A stretch of 64,000 bases of DNA from Cupriavidus sp. UYMMa02A (GTDB lineage Bacteria > Pseudomonadota > Gammaproteobacteria > Burkholderiales > Burkholderiaceae), in the NCBI GenBank assembly GCA_001725945.1, contig LRMT01000043.1, positions 1 through 64,000 of the forward strand, written 5' to 3'. The notes below the pieces were generated by a model. That model saw nothing but the letters and a program-made list of their open reading frames with translations, did not search any database and was not told the DNA's origin. Position numbers and translations under genes: made by a program. Position 1 is the stretch's first letter; each line of letters opens with the position of its first letter. Shown here piece by piece: positions 49,220-59,045 of the stretch.

Positions 49220-50181
49220 ATGAACGACCTGCCCCCGTCCACGGGCGCCCTCCTTGAGTTGCGCCTGGAGTCGATTCAATTCCTCGCCCGCGACACGCTG
49301 CTCTACGCCTTCGCCTCCCCGGCGGGCGCCGCGCTGCCGCCGTGCGAGCCGGGTTCCCATATCGGCCTGCACCTGCCCAATGGCCTGGTGCGCCAGTACT
49401 CGCTGCTCGAAGGCGCCGCGAGCCGCGGCGCTACCAGGTAGGGGTGAAGCGCGACCCGAAAAGCCGCGGCGGTTCCAGCTTCATGCACGAGCAGCTGCGC
49501 CCTGGCGTGGTGATCCAGGTCGAGCCGCCGCGCAACAATTTCCCGCTGAACGAGGAGGCCGAGCATTCGGTGCTGGTCGGCGGCGGCATCGGCATCACGC
49601 CGATCCTGTGCATGGCAAGGCGCCTGAAGGCGCTGGGCCGCTCGATGACGCTGGTGTACTCGTGCCGCGACCGCGTCGACGTCGCCTTCCTCGAGGAACT
49701 GCGCAGCTACGAGAACCTGCACCTGCACATCGACGCGGAAGCGGGCGGCGTGCTCGACATCGCCGGGGTAGTGAAGACACAGCCGGCCAATGCGCACTTC
49801 TATTGCTGCGGCCCGGGCCCGATGCTCGCGGCCTTCGAGGCGGCCACGGCCCACCTGCCGCCGGCGCAGGTCCACGTCGAGTACTTCACCGCGAAGCAGG
49901 AAGCTGCGCTGGACGGCGGCTACACGGTCGAACTGAAGCGCAGCGGCAAGTCGCTGCAGGTACCGGGCGGCAAGACCATCCTGCAGGTGCTCAAGGATGC
50001 CGGCGTGGAAGTGGCGCACTCCTGCGAGGAAGGCGTGTGCGGCGCCTGCGAGACGCGCGTGCTGTCCGGCATTCCCGACCACCGCGACGCCATCCTCTCT
50101 GAACCGGAGAAGGCGGCCAACAACACCATGATGATCTGCTGCTCGGGCTGCAAGGGCGAGCGGCTGGTCCTCGATCTGTAA
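49220..50181 (+). CDS. Phthalate dioxygenase-type reductase, FMN/NAD and plant-type 2Fe-2S domains (frameshifted)
   Basis: Electron-transfer partner for Rieske oxygenases. The flavin domain shows RQYSLLEG (the R-x-Y-S flavin motif) before a shift near 49435. The NAD domain shows GGGIGITPILCMA and YCCGPGPML. The C-terminal ferredoxin carries CEEGVCGACETRV with a later C, giving the four cluster cysteines. About 320 residues, as in PDR and VanB. First gene of the plus-strand operon; it may serve both Rieske oxygenases of the window. Confidence 0.92.
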
Positions 50182-50209
50182 GTCATTTCATCCCAACCGG
50201 AGACATCCC

Positions 50210-51223
50210 ATGATCATTGACTGCCACGGCCACGTCAGCCCGCCCGCCGAACTCTGGGTCTACAAGGCGCACATCCTGTCGCACCGCGGCGAGCACGGGC
50301 GCAAGATGCCCGAGGTGACGGACGAGGAGATCCTGCACTACGCCAACCGCAAGGAGATGGGTCCGGCCGGGCACATCGACCTGCTCGACCGCGCGGGCAC
50401 CACCGTCCAACTGCTCTCGCCGCGTCCGTTCCAGATGATGCACAGCACGAAGCCGGGCAAGTTGGTGCACTGGTTCACCGAGGAGACCAACAACATCATC
50501 GCCCGCACGGTGAAGCTGCTGCCCAAGCGCTTCATCGGCGTGGGTGGCCTGCCGCAGGTGGCCGGCGATTCCATCGAAGTGGTACTGCCGGAACTGGAAC
50601 GCTGCGTGAAGGAACTGGGCTTCCGCGGCGTGCTGCTCAATCCGGACCCGTTCGAGAACAACGGCTCCGAAGCGCCACCGCTGGGCGACCGTTACTGGTA
50701 TCCGCTGTACGAGAAGCTGTGCGAGCTCGACATCCCCGCGCACATCCACGCCACCGGCTCGCACTCCGCGCGCTCACCGTACACGGTCCACTTCATTAAT
50801 GAAGAGACCATCGCGGTGTTCGGCCTGGTGAACTCCGACGTGTTCAAGGACTTCCCGTCGCTGAAGATCCTGGTGTCACACGGCGGCGGCTCGATCCCGT
50901 ACCAGATCGGCCGCTTCCAGTCCGGCGCCGCGCGCGCGGGCCGCGACTTCCTCGCCGGAATGCGCAATCTCTACTACGACACCGTGCTGTATTCGGAGGA
51001 ATCGCTGCGCCTGCTGATCAAGACCGTCGGCGCGGACCGCTGCCTGTTCGGCGCCGAGTGCCCCGGCGTGGGCTCGCAGACCAATCCGGCCACTGGCCGC
51101 ACCTTCGACGACATCAAGCCGTTCATTCAGGGTTTCGACTGGCTGTCGCCGGAAGAGAAGAACCAGATCTTCTTCGGCAACGCGCAGAAGCTGTTCAACC
51201 TCGACCTGGCGGCGTACCGCTAA
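50210..51223 (+). CDS. 4-oxalomesaconate hydratase-like amidohydrolase
   Basis: 337 residues, intact. It closely follows LigJ of Sphingobium as I know it: the metal motif IDCHGHVS (His6, His8), SPRPFQMM, GFRGVLLNPDPFEN, GDRYWYPLYEKLCELD, SHGGGSIPYQIGRF and FGAECPG with the likely acid/base Glu. LigJ hydrates 4-oxalomesaconate to 4-carboxy-4-hydroxy-2-oxoadipate in protocatechuate 4,5-cleavage and gallate pathways. It lies directly upstream of a LigB-type dioxygenase gene, supporting that role. Confidence 0.88.
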   Translation: MIIDCHGHVSPPAELWVYKAHILSHRGEHGRKMPEVTDEEILHYANRKEMGPAGHIDLLDRAGTTVQLLSPRPFQMMHSTKPGKLVHWFTEETNNIIARTVKLLPKRFIGVGGLPQVAGDSIEVVLPELERCVKELGFRGVLLNPDPFENNGSEAPPLGDRYWYPLYEKLCELDIPAHIHATGSHSARSPYTVHFINEETIAVFGLVNSDVFKDFPSLKILVSHGGGSIPYQIGRFQSGAARAGRDFLAGMRNLYYDTVLYSEESLRLLIKTVGADRCLFGAECPGVGSQTNPATGRTFDDIKPFIQGFDWLSPEEKNQIFFGNAQKLFNLDLAAYR

Positions 51224-51254
51224 GCGCGCGACGACGCCCGGAGGAGACCAAACC

Positions 51255-52270
51255 ATGGCAGAAATCGTACTCGGCATGGGCACCTCGCATGGTCCCATGC
51301 TGGTCACGCCGCCGCACACATGGGGCTCGCGCCTGCCCGACGACCGCCGCAGCCTGCATCACTACCAGGGCCGGACGTGGACGTTCGACGAGCTGGTGCA
51401 GCATCGCGCGTCGGAAAACCTGGCCGCGCAGATCAGGCCGGAAGTGTGGGAAGCCCGGCATGCCCGCTGCATGCAGGCCATCGAACGCATGTCGCGGGTG
51501 CTGGCCGAAGCCCGCCCCGATGTGGCAGTGATCGTCGGCAACGACCAGATGGAAATCTTCGACGACATGCTCGTGCCCGCGTTCAGCGTGATGTGGGGCG
51601 ATACCATCGTCAACAATATGATCAGCGACGAGAAGCTGTCGCGGCTGCCGCCCGGCGTGGCCCACGCCATGCCCGGCTACATGCCGCCGGAAGCGACCTA
51701 TGCCGGCGTGCCGGCGCTGGGCCGTCACCTGATCGAAAGCACCGTCGCCGACGGCTTCGACATCACGGCACTGAAGCACCTTTCCGCTACCGAGACGCCG
51801 CACGCCTTCGGCTTCGTGTTCCGGCAATTGATGAAGGACCAGGTGATTCCCACCGTGCCGGTGCTGATCAATACGTTCTATCCGCCCAACCAGCCGACCG
51901 CCGGCCGCTGCCATGCGTTCGGACGTTCGCTGCGCGCGCCATCCGGTCGTGGGACAGCGACGCGCGCGTGGCGATCATCGCCTCGGGTGGCCTGACCCAC
52001 TTCGTCATCGACGAGAGCGTCGACCAGTTGATCCTTGACAGCATGCGCGCACATGACTTCGCGCCCGTGGAGGGACTGGGCGAGGCGATCTTCCAGGCAG
52101 GGACCTCCGAGGTCAAGAACTGGATTCCCGTGGCCGGTGCGATGGACGAGCTTGGCTTCGGCATGGAAGTGATCGACTACGTGCCTTGCTACCGCAGCGA
52201 AGCTGGGACGGGCAATGCCATGGGGTTCGCCTGCTGGCGGCCCGACAACCACAAGGAAACCATCCGATGA
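51255..52270 (+). CDS. LigB-type class III extradiol dioxygenase (frameshifted)
   Basis: Fe(II) ring-cleaving dioxygenase. The first metal histidine is His12 in MGTSHGPML, and the acid/base histidine lies in IIASGGLTHFVID. A shift near 51935 separates the halves. About 338 residues: the catalytic LigB domain without the LigA-type domain that gallate dioxygenases carry fused. No separate ligA gene is seen. With LigJ-like and LigK-like neighbours, a gallate- or protocatechuate-like substrate is likely. Confidence 0.85.
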
Positions 52271-52927
52271 GCACTCCCCAGGAATATGTGCGCCGCCTGC
52301 GCCGGCTGGATTGCTGCGCGGTGTCCGACACGCTCGACAAGCTCGGCCTGCCGGGCGTGGTCAGCGGCGTGCGTCAGGAAGCCGGTGACGGCCGCATCGC
52401 CGGCCGCGTGATTACCGTGAAGCTCGGCACGGGCGCGCCGCCACCGGGCGAGCCCCGCCACTTGGGCACCACCGCCATCGAGGCCGGCGGCGCGGACGAC
52501 GTGATCGTCGTCGAGCAGCGCACCGGCGTCGAGGCGGGAAGCTGGGGCGGCATGCTGTCGCTCGGCGCGAAGGTGAAGGGTATCGCGGGCGTGGTGGCCG
52601 ATGGTCCCGTGCGCGACATCGACGAAGCGCGCGCGATGAACTTTCCCATCTTCACCTCTTCCCTCACCGCCCGCACCGCGCGCGGCCGCATCGTCGAGAA
52701 AGGCACCAACGTGCCGATCCGCGTATGGGACGTGAGCGTCGATGCGGGCGACTACGTTCTCGCCGACCGCAGCGCGGTCATCTTCATCGCCGCGGCGACA
52801 TCGACCGCGTGCTGGAAGCCGCGGAGGGCATCGTCGCCCGCGAAGCCCGCATGGCCAAGGCCGTTCTGGCCGGCACGCCGATGAGCCAGGTCATGGGCGG
52901 CAACTACGAATCATGCTGAAGGATTAA
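52267..52927 (+). CDS. RraA-family aldolase, copy 1 (frameshifted near its end)
   Basis: About 220 residues of the RraA/HMG aldolase fold. The active-site motif is VVADGPVRDIDEA, with the Arg-Asp pair that class II pyruvate aldolases of this family use. The ATG overlaps the stop region of the dioxygenase gene (ATGA at 52267). Frame changes near 52795 and 52912 affect the C-terminus; the likely end is MLKD with the stop at 52925-52927. It probably cleaves a 4-hydroxy-2-oxo acid. Confidence 0.83.
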
Positions 52928-52930
52928 GTC

Positions 52931-53609
52931 ATGTCAGAACAGATCGAAGACCGCAACGTCGCCCGCGCCGGCAGGCTCGACACCGCCACGCTCAGCGACG
53001 CGATGGACCGCCTCGGCATCGTCGGCCAGTGCCGCGCCATCAAGCCGCGCGACGCAGGCTTCCGCATGGCCGGCCGCGCCTTCACTATCCTCTACGGCCC
53101 GGCCGCGAGCCCGCCGGGCACGGTCGGGGACTTCATCGATGACGTGCCGCCTGGCCATGTCATCGTGCTTGACAACGGGGGGGCGTACCGATGCCACCGT
53201 CTGGGGCGACATCATGACCGAGATTGCGCATCGCCGCGGCATTGCCGGCACCGTAATCGATGGCATTAATCGCGACGTGCACCTGTGCCTGTCGCTCGGC
53301 TATCCAGTGTTCTCGCGCGACAACTGGATGCGTACCGGCAAGGACCGCGTGCAGGTGGAGGCCACCAACGTCCCGGTGAACATCGGCGACGTGCGCGTCG
53401 CGCCAGGCGATATCCTGCGTGGCGACGCAGACGGGCTGGTATCGATTCCGCGTGGTCACGAGGAGCGCATCCTCGCCGCCGCCGAAGAAATCGAAGCCGC
53501 AGAGAACGCCATTCGCAAGGCAGTCGCCAGCGGCATGCGCCTGGACGAGGCCCGCGCCCAGCACCGCTACCACCAACTGCAGACGCGCGCCGAAGGAGCC
53601 AAAGCATGA
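52931..53609 (+). CDS. RraA-family aldolase, copy 2 (frameshifted)
   Basis: About 226 residues. LDTATLSDAMDRLGIVGQCRAIKPRD at the start and TVIDGINRDVHL in the active site (the Arg-Asp pair is kept, with Asn in place of Val). A shift falls at the G7 run near 53177-53183, a classic homopolymer error site. The last 50 residues form an extra helical tail. It lies 3 bp after copy 1. Confidence 0.83.
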
Positions 53610-54280
53610 CCTTGTCCATCGACCGCATCGACCCGCGCGACACCACGCAGCTGAATTTCGCGCGTACCGCTCCGCAAATCGTCGGCGCCGCCCGCGCCAT
53701 CCCCACGGCCACGCTGCACGAGGCCGCCGGCAAGATCGGTGCCCTTCCGTCCGCAATCAAGCCGGTCGCACCCGGCTTCCGGCTGTGCGGCCCAGCCGTC
53801 ACGGTGCACGCGCCGGGCGGCGACAACCTGTGGCTGCACCGCGCCATCTACGCCGCGCAGCCGGGCGACGTGCTGGTGGTGTGGGTCAGCGACGCCTTTG
53901 AGCACGGCTACTGGGGCGAAGTCATGTCCACCGCCAGCCAGGTGCGCGGCCTCGCCGGCCTGGTGATCGACGGCTGCGTGCGCGACGGCGTGCTGCTGGA
54001 AGAGATCGGCTTCCCGGTATTCGCCCGCGGCCTGTGCATTCGCGGCACCGGCAAGGACTTCGGCGCGCGCGGCTGGATCAATGCATCGACAGTGTTCGGC
54101 GACGTCACCGTGCATGCCGGCGACCTGATCGTCGGTGACAGCGACGGCGTGGTCTGCATTCCGCGCGACCGCGCTGGCAAGGTGGTGGAGGCCGGCCTCG
54201 CGCGAGAGGCGAACGAGGCCGATCAGTGCCGCCGGCTCCGTGCGGGCGAGACCACGCTCGACATTTTCGGCTGGAACTGA
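53606..54280 (+). CDS. RraA/LigK-family aldolase, copy 3
   Basis: 224 residues, intact. GGDNLWLHRAIYAAQPGDVLVVWVSDAFEHGYWGE and LVIDGCVRDGVLLEEIGFPVFARG match 4-carboxy-4-hydroxy-2-oxoadipate aldolase (LigK/GalC), which splits the LigJ product into pyruvate and oxaloacetate. Its ATG overlaps the stop of copy 2 by four bases. Of the three tandem copies this is the best candidate for the LigK reaction. Confidence 0.87.
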   Translation: MTLSIDRIDPRDTTQLNFARTAPQIVGAARAIPTATLHEAAGKIGALPSAIKPVAPGFRLCGPAVTVHAPGGDNLWLHRAIYAAQPGDVLVVWVSDAFEHGYWGEVMSTASQVRGLAGLVIDGCVRDGVLLEEIGFPVFARGLCIRGTGKDFGARGWINASTVFGDVTVHAGDLIVGDSDGVVCIPRDRAGKVVEAGLAREANEADQCRRLRAGETTLDIFGWN

Positions 54281-54297
54281 GCGGGGAGAGAGACGAC

Positions 54298-55044
54298 ATG
54301 AACGAACGTATCGACGAAGACACGAGGATCCGCACGAGCTGGATCGACATCCCGGCAGCCGATGGCCGCGCGTACCGGGGCTATCTCGCGCTGCCGCCTG
54401 CGGGAACGGGCCCCGGGATTGTCCTCTTCCAGGAAATCTTCGGCGTCAACCGCCATATCCGGGCTGTGGCCGAGCAGTACGCGCAACTCGGCTTTGTCGT
54501 GCTCGCGCCCGACGTGTTCTGGCGGCAGGCGCCGCGCGAATCGTTCGCCTATGTGGGCGACGAAGCCGCACGCGCGCGCGACATGCTCATGCGCGCCGAC
54601 ATGGCCGAGATCGGGGCCGACCTGGAAGGCACCGTGCGCTCGCTGCGCGAGCGTCCCGAGGTGACGGGCGGCGTGGGCGCGCTCGGCTTCTGCATCGGCG
54701 GCCGGCTGGCCTATCTGGCGGCCGCTGCGGGACTGGTGGAGGCCGCCGCGTGCTACTACGGCGGCGGCATCCAGGACCAGTTGCAGAAGGCGGCGGCCGT
54801 GCGTTGCCCGATGCTGTTCCACTATGGCGAGACGGATCCCATGATCCCGCTCGCAGCGGTCGAGCGCGTCAGGGCAGCCTTCGCCGACCGGGACACGGCG
54901 AAGTTCTTCGTCTATCCCGGCGCGAGCCACGGCTTCAACTGCTGGGAGCGTGCCAGCTACCAGCCGCTCGCCGCGATGCAGGCGCACGGTCGCACCGTGC
55001 TGCACTTCGCCCGCCATCTCGCTGCCCCCACCACGGTCGCATAG
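54298..55044 (+). CDS. Dienelactone hydrolase family protein
   Basis: 248 residues, intact. Alpha/beta-hydrolase with the DLH triad Cys132 (GFCIGG), Asp180 (GETDP) and His211 (GASHGF), and the activating Glu46 in FQEIFG. Dienelactone hydrolases open unsaturated lactones to maleylacetate-type acids. No maleylacetate reductase is nearby, so it may act on a pyrone or lactone side product of the dioxygenase. It lies 17 bp after the third aldolase gene. Confidence 0.9.
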   Translation: MNERIDEDTRIRTSWIDIPAADGRAYRGYLALPPAGTGPGIVLFQEIFGVNRHIRAVAEQYAQLGFVVLAPDVFWRQAPRESFAYVGDEAARARDMLMRADMAEIGADLEGTVRSLRERPEVTGGVGALGFCIGGRLAYLAAAAGLVEAAACYYGGGIQDQLQKAAAVRCPMLFHYGETDPMIPLAAVERVRAAFADRDTAKFFVYPGASHGFNCWERASYQPLAAMQAHGRTVLHFARHLAAPTTVA

Positions 55045-55065
55045 CCTCGGGACGGAGAACTCGCC

Positions 55066-55616
55066 ATGAGCATCGACGCCAACCAGTTCAAGGCAGCGAT
55101 GCGCTGCCTCGCCGGACACGTCTGCCTGATTACCACGCTGTCGGCGGACGGCTCGCGGGCGGGGCTGACGGCCACAGCCGTCTGCTCAGTCTCGGCCGAT
55201 CCGCCCACGCTGCTCGCCTGCGTCAACCGCAACAGCGCGTCGTTCCACGCCATCCAGCGTCGGGCATCTTCGCGGTGAACGTGCTGGCGCTGGAAAGCCG
55301 TCGGCTGGCCGCCCGCTTCGCCAGTCCCATGCCGGCGGAGGAGAAGTTCGCCGACGGCGTATGGGGACGCGCCAGCACCGGCGCGCCGGTGCTCCGTGAC
55401 GCGCTGGTCAGCTTCGATTGCCGCGTGGCCAGTGCCGTGGATGTCGGCACGCACGGCATCCTCTTCGGCGCCATCGACACCGCAACGCCGCGCGCCGACC
55501 GCGCCCGGCCGCTGCTGTATGCGCACGGCAGCTACGGCGAGTTTTCGTCGACCGACGCTGCCGCGGCGCGGGAACTGCTCTGGATTCCGACCTGGGACCC
55601 GGAACCTGCCGGCTGA
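55066..55616 (+). CDS. Flavin reductase, HpaC/HsaB family (frameshifted)
   Basis: About 183 residues with the flavin reductase-like split barrel: FKAAMRCLAGHVCLITT at the start, AGLTATAVCSVSADPPTLLACVNRNS in the FMN-binding core, then after a shift near 55262 IFAVNVLALESRRLAARF and a C-terminal CRVASAVDVGTHGILFGAID. It supplies reduced flavin to a two-component monooxygenase; the only candidate here is at 46483-47700. Last enzyme of the plus-strand operon before the porin. Confidence 0.88.
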
Positions 55617-55711
55617 GGCGGACGATCGCAAACCCGCCGGCCGACAAAATCCCGCCCGCATCCCTGCCGGGCGGGCGCCACAACAATAAATTCCAACAAC
55701 GGAGACACGAA

Positions 55712-56901
55712 TTGGCTCTTCGGAGAAGAAAGCTGGCAATGGCACTTCGCCATCTGTCATTCGGCATCGCAATGACGGCCGCCACCACAGTGACGCACGC
55801 GCAGGGTAGCGTCACCATCGGCGGCCTGTTGGACGAGAGTGTCGCGGTCTATCGCGACAACGGCGGCCACTCCACGTCCGCATGCAGGATTCGGCCATCT
55901 ACCCGTCGAAGTTCTACCTGCGCGGCATCGAGGACCTCGGCGGCGGCCTGCAGGCATCGTTCAGCCTGGACTCGATGATTTCCCTCAGCAGCGGGGCACT
56001 CGATCCGCAGTCGCGCGGTGCATTGTTCGAGAACTCGGCCTGGGTCGGCATGCGCAAGGTCGGGATTGGCGGCTTCCGCCTCGGGCAGCAGAACGACTTC
56101 GCGTTCGACTACTTCCTGATCGGCGCCATCGACCCGGCCACCGGCATCGCGGGCGGCATGCTGAACTTCCGCACCGGCAGCTTCGGCGCGGACCTGCTTG
56201 GCCTCAAGGGCCCCGCGCAGATCGGCGCCGGCCTTGCCGCCGGTGCGCCATACGCGCCGTACACCAATGCCGCCGGCGCGCCGATGGGCATGTCGGCCAT
56301 CAACTGGGACCGCGTGGGCGGCAAGCGGATGTCGAACGCAGTCAAGCTGACGACCGACGAGATCGGCGGCTTTTCGGCCGGGCTGATGTACAGCTTCGGC
56401 GAAGTCGCGGGAGACTTCCGGAACGGGTCAGGCAAGAGCGCGGCGATCGGCTATCACCACGGAGAAACGCGCGCCGCCGTGGTCTATACCGAGCAGAACT
56501 ACGGCGCGGTCAATGGCGGGCAGAGCGGCATCGCCAACTTCCTCGCCGGCGCCCGCACCAAGGTGTCGCGCTTCGATTTCTCGGGCATGTACAGCCAGGC
56601 GCGCAACACATTCACCGGTGCGAGGATCTACGCGCTTGCCGGCGGCATCGGCTACGAACTGACGCCGGACCTGATTCTCGGCGGCGCCTATACCTACGAG
56701 AACGGCAACGAGCAACTGAAGAACGTGATCATCCACCAGGGCGCACTCCAGTTGACGTACACCTTCTCCAAGCGGACCGCGGTCTATCTGGTGGGGGTCT
56801 ACCAGCACACCAACGGCGCCTATGCCGCGGAGATCGGCAACATCCTTGCCAGCGGGAAGATCCAGTCCGTCGCGGCAGTCGGCATGATGCACCGCTTCTG
56901 A
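55712..56901 (+). CDS. Outer-membrane porin, Burkholderiales type (frameshifted)
   Basis: Signal peptide MALRHLSFGIAMTAATTVTHAQ, first strand GSVTIGGLLDESVAVY, then after a shift near 55880 the typical SKFYLRGIEDLGGGLQASFSLDS and a C-terminus ending GMMHRF with terminal Phe. About 395 residues. I use a TTG start at 55712 because GGAGA lies 7 bases upstream; an ATG at 55739 would also leave a complete signal peptide. It probably admits the substrate or an aromatic relative. Confidence 0.87.
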
Positions 56902-56910
56902 CGGCGGTAC

Positions 56911-56934
56911 GCGGGGCGCTGGAGCGCGCCCCGC
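56911..56934. terminator. Hairpin between convergent genes, bidirectional terminator candidate
   Basis: GCGGGGCGC (56911-56919) pairs perfectly with GCGCCCCGC (56926-56934) around a 6-base loop. It fills the 34-bp gap between the porin gene and the convergent GntR gene. A uridine run is weak on both sides. Confidence 0.5.
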
Positions 56935-56935
56935 T

Positions 56936-57600
56936 TCATACGCCGCGCGCCGCGAGGATCTGCATCAGCCCCTCGGCCACTATCTTGCGGCCTTCAGCGT
57001 AGGCATCCAGCAACATTTCCCGGTTCTTGGTACTCAACGCCTTCACGAGCTTCTGCTCGATGTTGGCGTTAAGGTGCTGGTGGCGCAGCGTGATGTCGGC
57101 GGCCAGCGCACGGTAGCGGTCAGTCAGCCGCATCAGCCGCAGCGCCTCGCGCTTGAGCACCTTGTTCGGCGACAGCTCGAACACCGCGTCGTGGAACGCG
57201 CATGGTGCTCGATCCATTCCGAGCGGTTACCGGCCGCGAGCAGTTCGTCGAGTTCGGTCAGCATCGCCTTGAGCTGCTTGAGTTGCGCGGGCGTGGGCCA
57301 CTCGATCGTGGAAAGCAGTTCCGCTTCCAGCAGTTGCCGCATCAGGTAAAGCTGGCGGGCCTCGTCGGTCGACAATGGCGCGACGAAGAAGCCCCGGTTC
57401 GGATCGTGCTCGATGATGCTTTCGGCCGCCAGCAGCTTCAGCGCCTCGCGCACGGGGACGCGGCTGATGCCGAAGCGGTCGGCCAGGTCGGATTGCCGTA
57501 GCTGCAGTCCGGGCGGCAACTGTCCGCGGTTGATGAGCTTGCGGATTTCCTGGGCGATCTGGGCAGGAATGTCGATGCCTTGTAGTTCTGCGGTGGCCAC
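56936..57600 (-). CDS. GntR family regulator, FCD domain (paralogue 3, frameshifted)
   Basis: From a GTG at 57600 (aligned with the start of the paralogue at 29773). The segment LADRFGISRVPVREALKLLAAESIIEHDPNRGFFV is nearly identical to paralogue 1. After a shift near 57195 the FCD domain resumes (FHDAVFELSPNKVLKREALRLMRLTDRYRALAADI). About 221 residues. An ATTGAAT-type inverted repeat lies just upstream, suggesting autoregulation. It is convergent with the catabolic plus-strand operon. Confidence 0.88.
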
Positions 57601-57613
57601 GATATGACTAGGT

Positions 57614-57643
57614 TTGAATGAGATATGCAATATTGCATTCAAT
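57614..57643 (-). promoter_or_regulatory. Operator candidate upstream of GntR paralogue 3
   Basis: TTGAATG (57614-57620) and CATTCAA (57636-57642) form an inverted repeat around an ATATGCAATATTGCAT core. On the minus strand it reads ATTGAATGCAATAT, matching the sites at 28702 and 41135. It sits 14-43 bp upstream of the GTG start, suitable for autorepression. Confidence 0.5.
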
Positions 57644-58240
57644 CATACCTCCAATCGGCGGTTCCAAGGCGGGATTCGCGCTTCCATAGGCGGTGAGCGG
57701 TGCGGTCGCGCCCGCCGACACGCTCCTCCCGGAAGCGCTTCAACACGTCCAACTCCCGCCAGCGCGCCAGCTTCACCGTTTCCTCAGTGGGCAGCCCCGG
57801 GTCTCCAGCGACGCGCGAGGTAAGCCAACCATTACTGTCGAAGCCTGCAGTACGGTTCGCGCGGCACCTTGTCCTGCTTGCCATCGGAATGTTCAGGATG
57901 TCGGTACCGGTCTGCAGCGGCAGGTTCTTGTAAAGCGAGGCATTGATGGTATGGCCGGTAAAGCTCATCAGCAGCGTGGTGCCGTCCGGCGTGCTGCGCG
58001 CAACATACTGGGCAGCGATATTGCCGCCGCGCCGGGCTTGTTGTCCACCACCACGCTGCGTTGCAGCGTCTCACCCATCGAACGGGCGATCAGGCGCGCC
58101 AGCGCGTCGGTGGTGCCGCCGGCCGGGCTACCGACCACGATCGTGATTGGCTTGTCGGTTGCAGCGTGCACTGCCGGGGCCATCGAGGCCAGGACGGTTA
58201 GCGCGGCACTGGCCAGGAACTGTCTTTTGCTGAAAGGCAT
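57639..58240 (-). pseudogene. Bug-family (TctC) receptor, truncated and frameshifted
   Basis: The N-terminus is clear: signal peptide SKRQFLASAALTVLASMAPA from the ATG at 58240, then KPITIVVGSPAGGTTDALARLIA and, in another frame, ARSTPDGTTLLMSFTGHTINASLYKNLP. Bug receptors run on for another 200 residues with conserved segments, but here the sequence turns into unrelated residues after about 57900. The gene is thus a 3'-truncated remnant. No tripartite permease is near. Confidence 0.75.
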
Positions 58241-59045
58241 GTCGGTCTCCACCGCTGTTCTAGCTACTTCGGGTGAAGTGGACTCTGTGCCCGCGGCCAG
58301 CCGCGTTCAATGGAACCGCGTGGTCCTATCCAGGGGACCACTTATGGGCCGGCATTGCTTCTACAGGCGGGTCGCCCGGCATTCGCCAAAACGGCTTTAA
58401 CTTATTGACCTGTCCGGGGAATTCAAGATGCGTGAAGCTACCAGCGGGCGCATGCGTTGCCGGAAGTTGCCGGGCGCTGGTCTGGCCTTCTCTTTTCGAC
58501 CTGTGCGACCCAATATATAGACAGCGCAGGCTCCGCTCTGAAGCGTAGTCGACGTGACGGTTCGCGGTAAAGACGACGGCAATGGGTCTCGACGAGAACT
58601 CGCTGTCGTCTCACAGATTGCGGAAGACCCCCTTTTACTCTCTTCACGCCTGTCTTGTAGCAGTCGACCAGCGGCGCACGCGGGACATCATAGCGGGGTC
58701 GGGGCCCGCGACCATGATCCAGGCGGCCCTGCAGGCGCCGCATGGGGCGCACCGGGAGTACCCTTGCCGAACAGGAGCAAAGAAGGCAGCTCCTTGAGCC
58801 ACTTCACCATCACACCCTCCCAAGCGATTCAATGCCGACAGGCGGCCGACTACCTCTTCTCCATTCCTATTGAACGGCTGTTGTAACCCTGCGTGCGGTG
58901 GCCAACATTGTGTGCGCCACGGTGTCCAGAAGCCGGCTTGTTGACCAGAAGTGATATTGCTAGCCTGCATTGACGTGCGCCGGCGAAGTGTATGTCGCGA
59001 TCCGGAAGTCCCACCATGCCGTGCGCCATTGATGGGGAAATCAAG
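58241..59045. other. Region without a recognised gene
   Basis: About 800 bases with many short overlapping open frames on both strands but no recognisable domain. It probably holds the promoters of the sulfatase gene and the Bug remnant. No clear repeat was seen. Confidence 0.4.
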
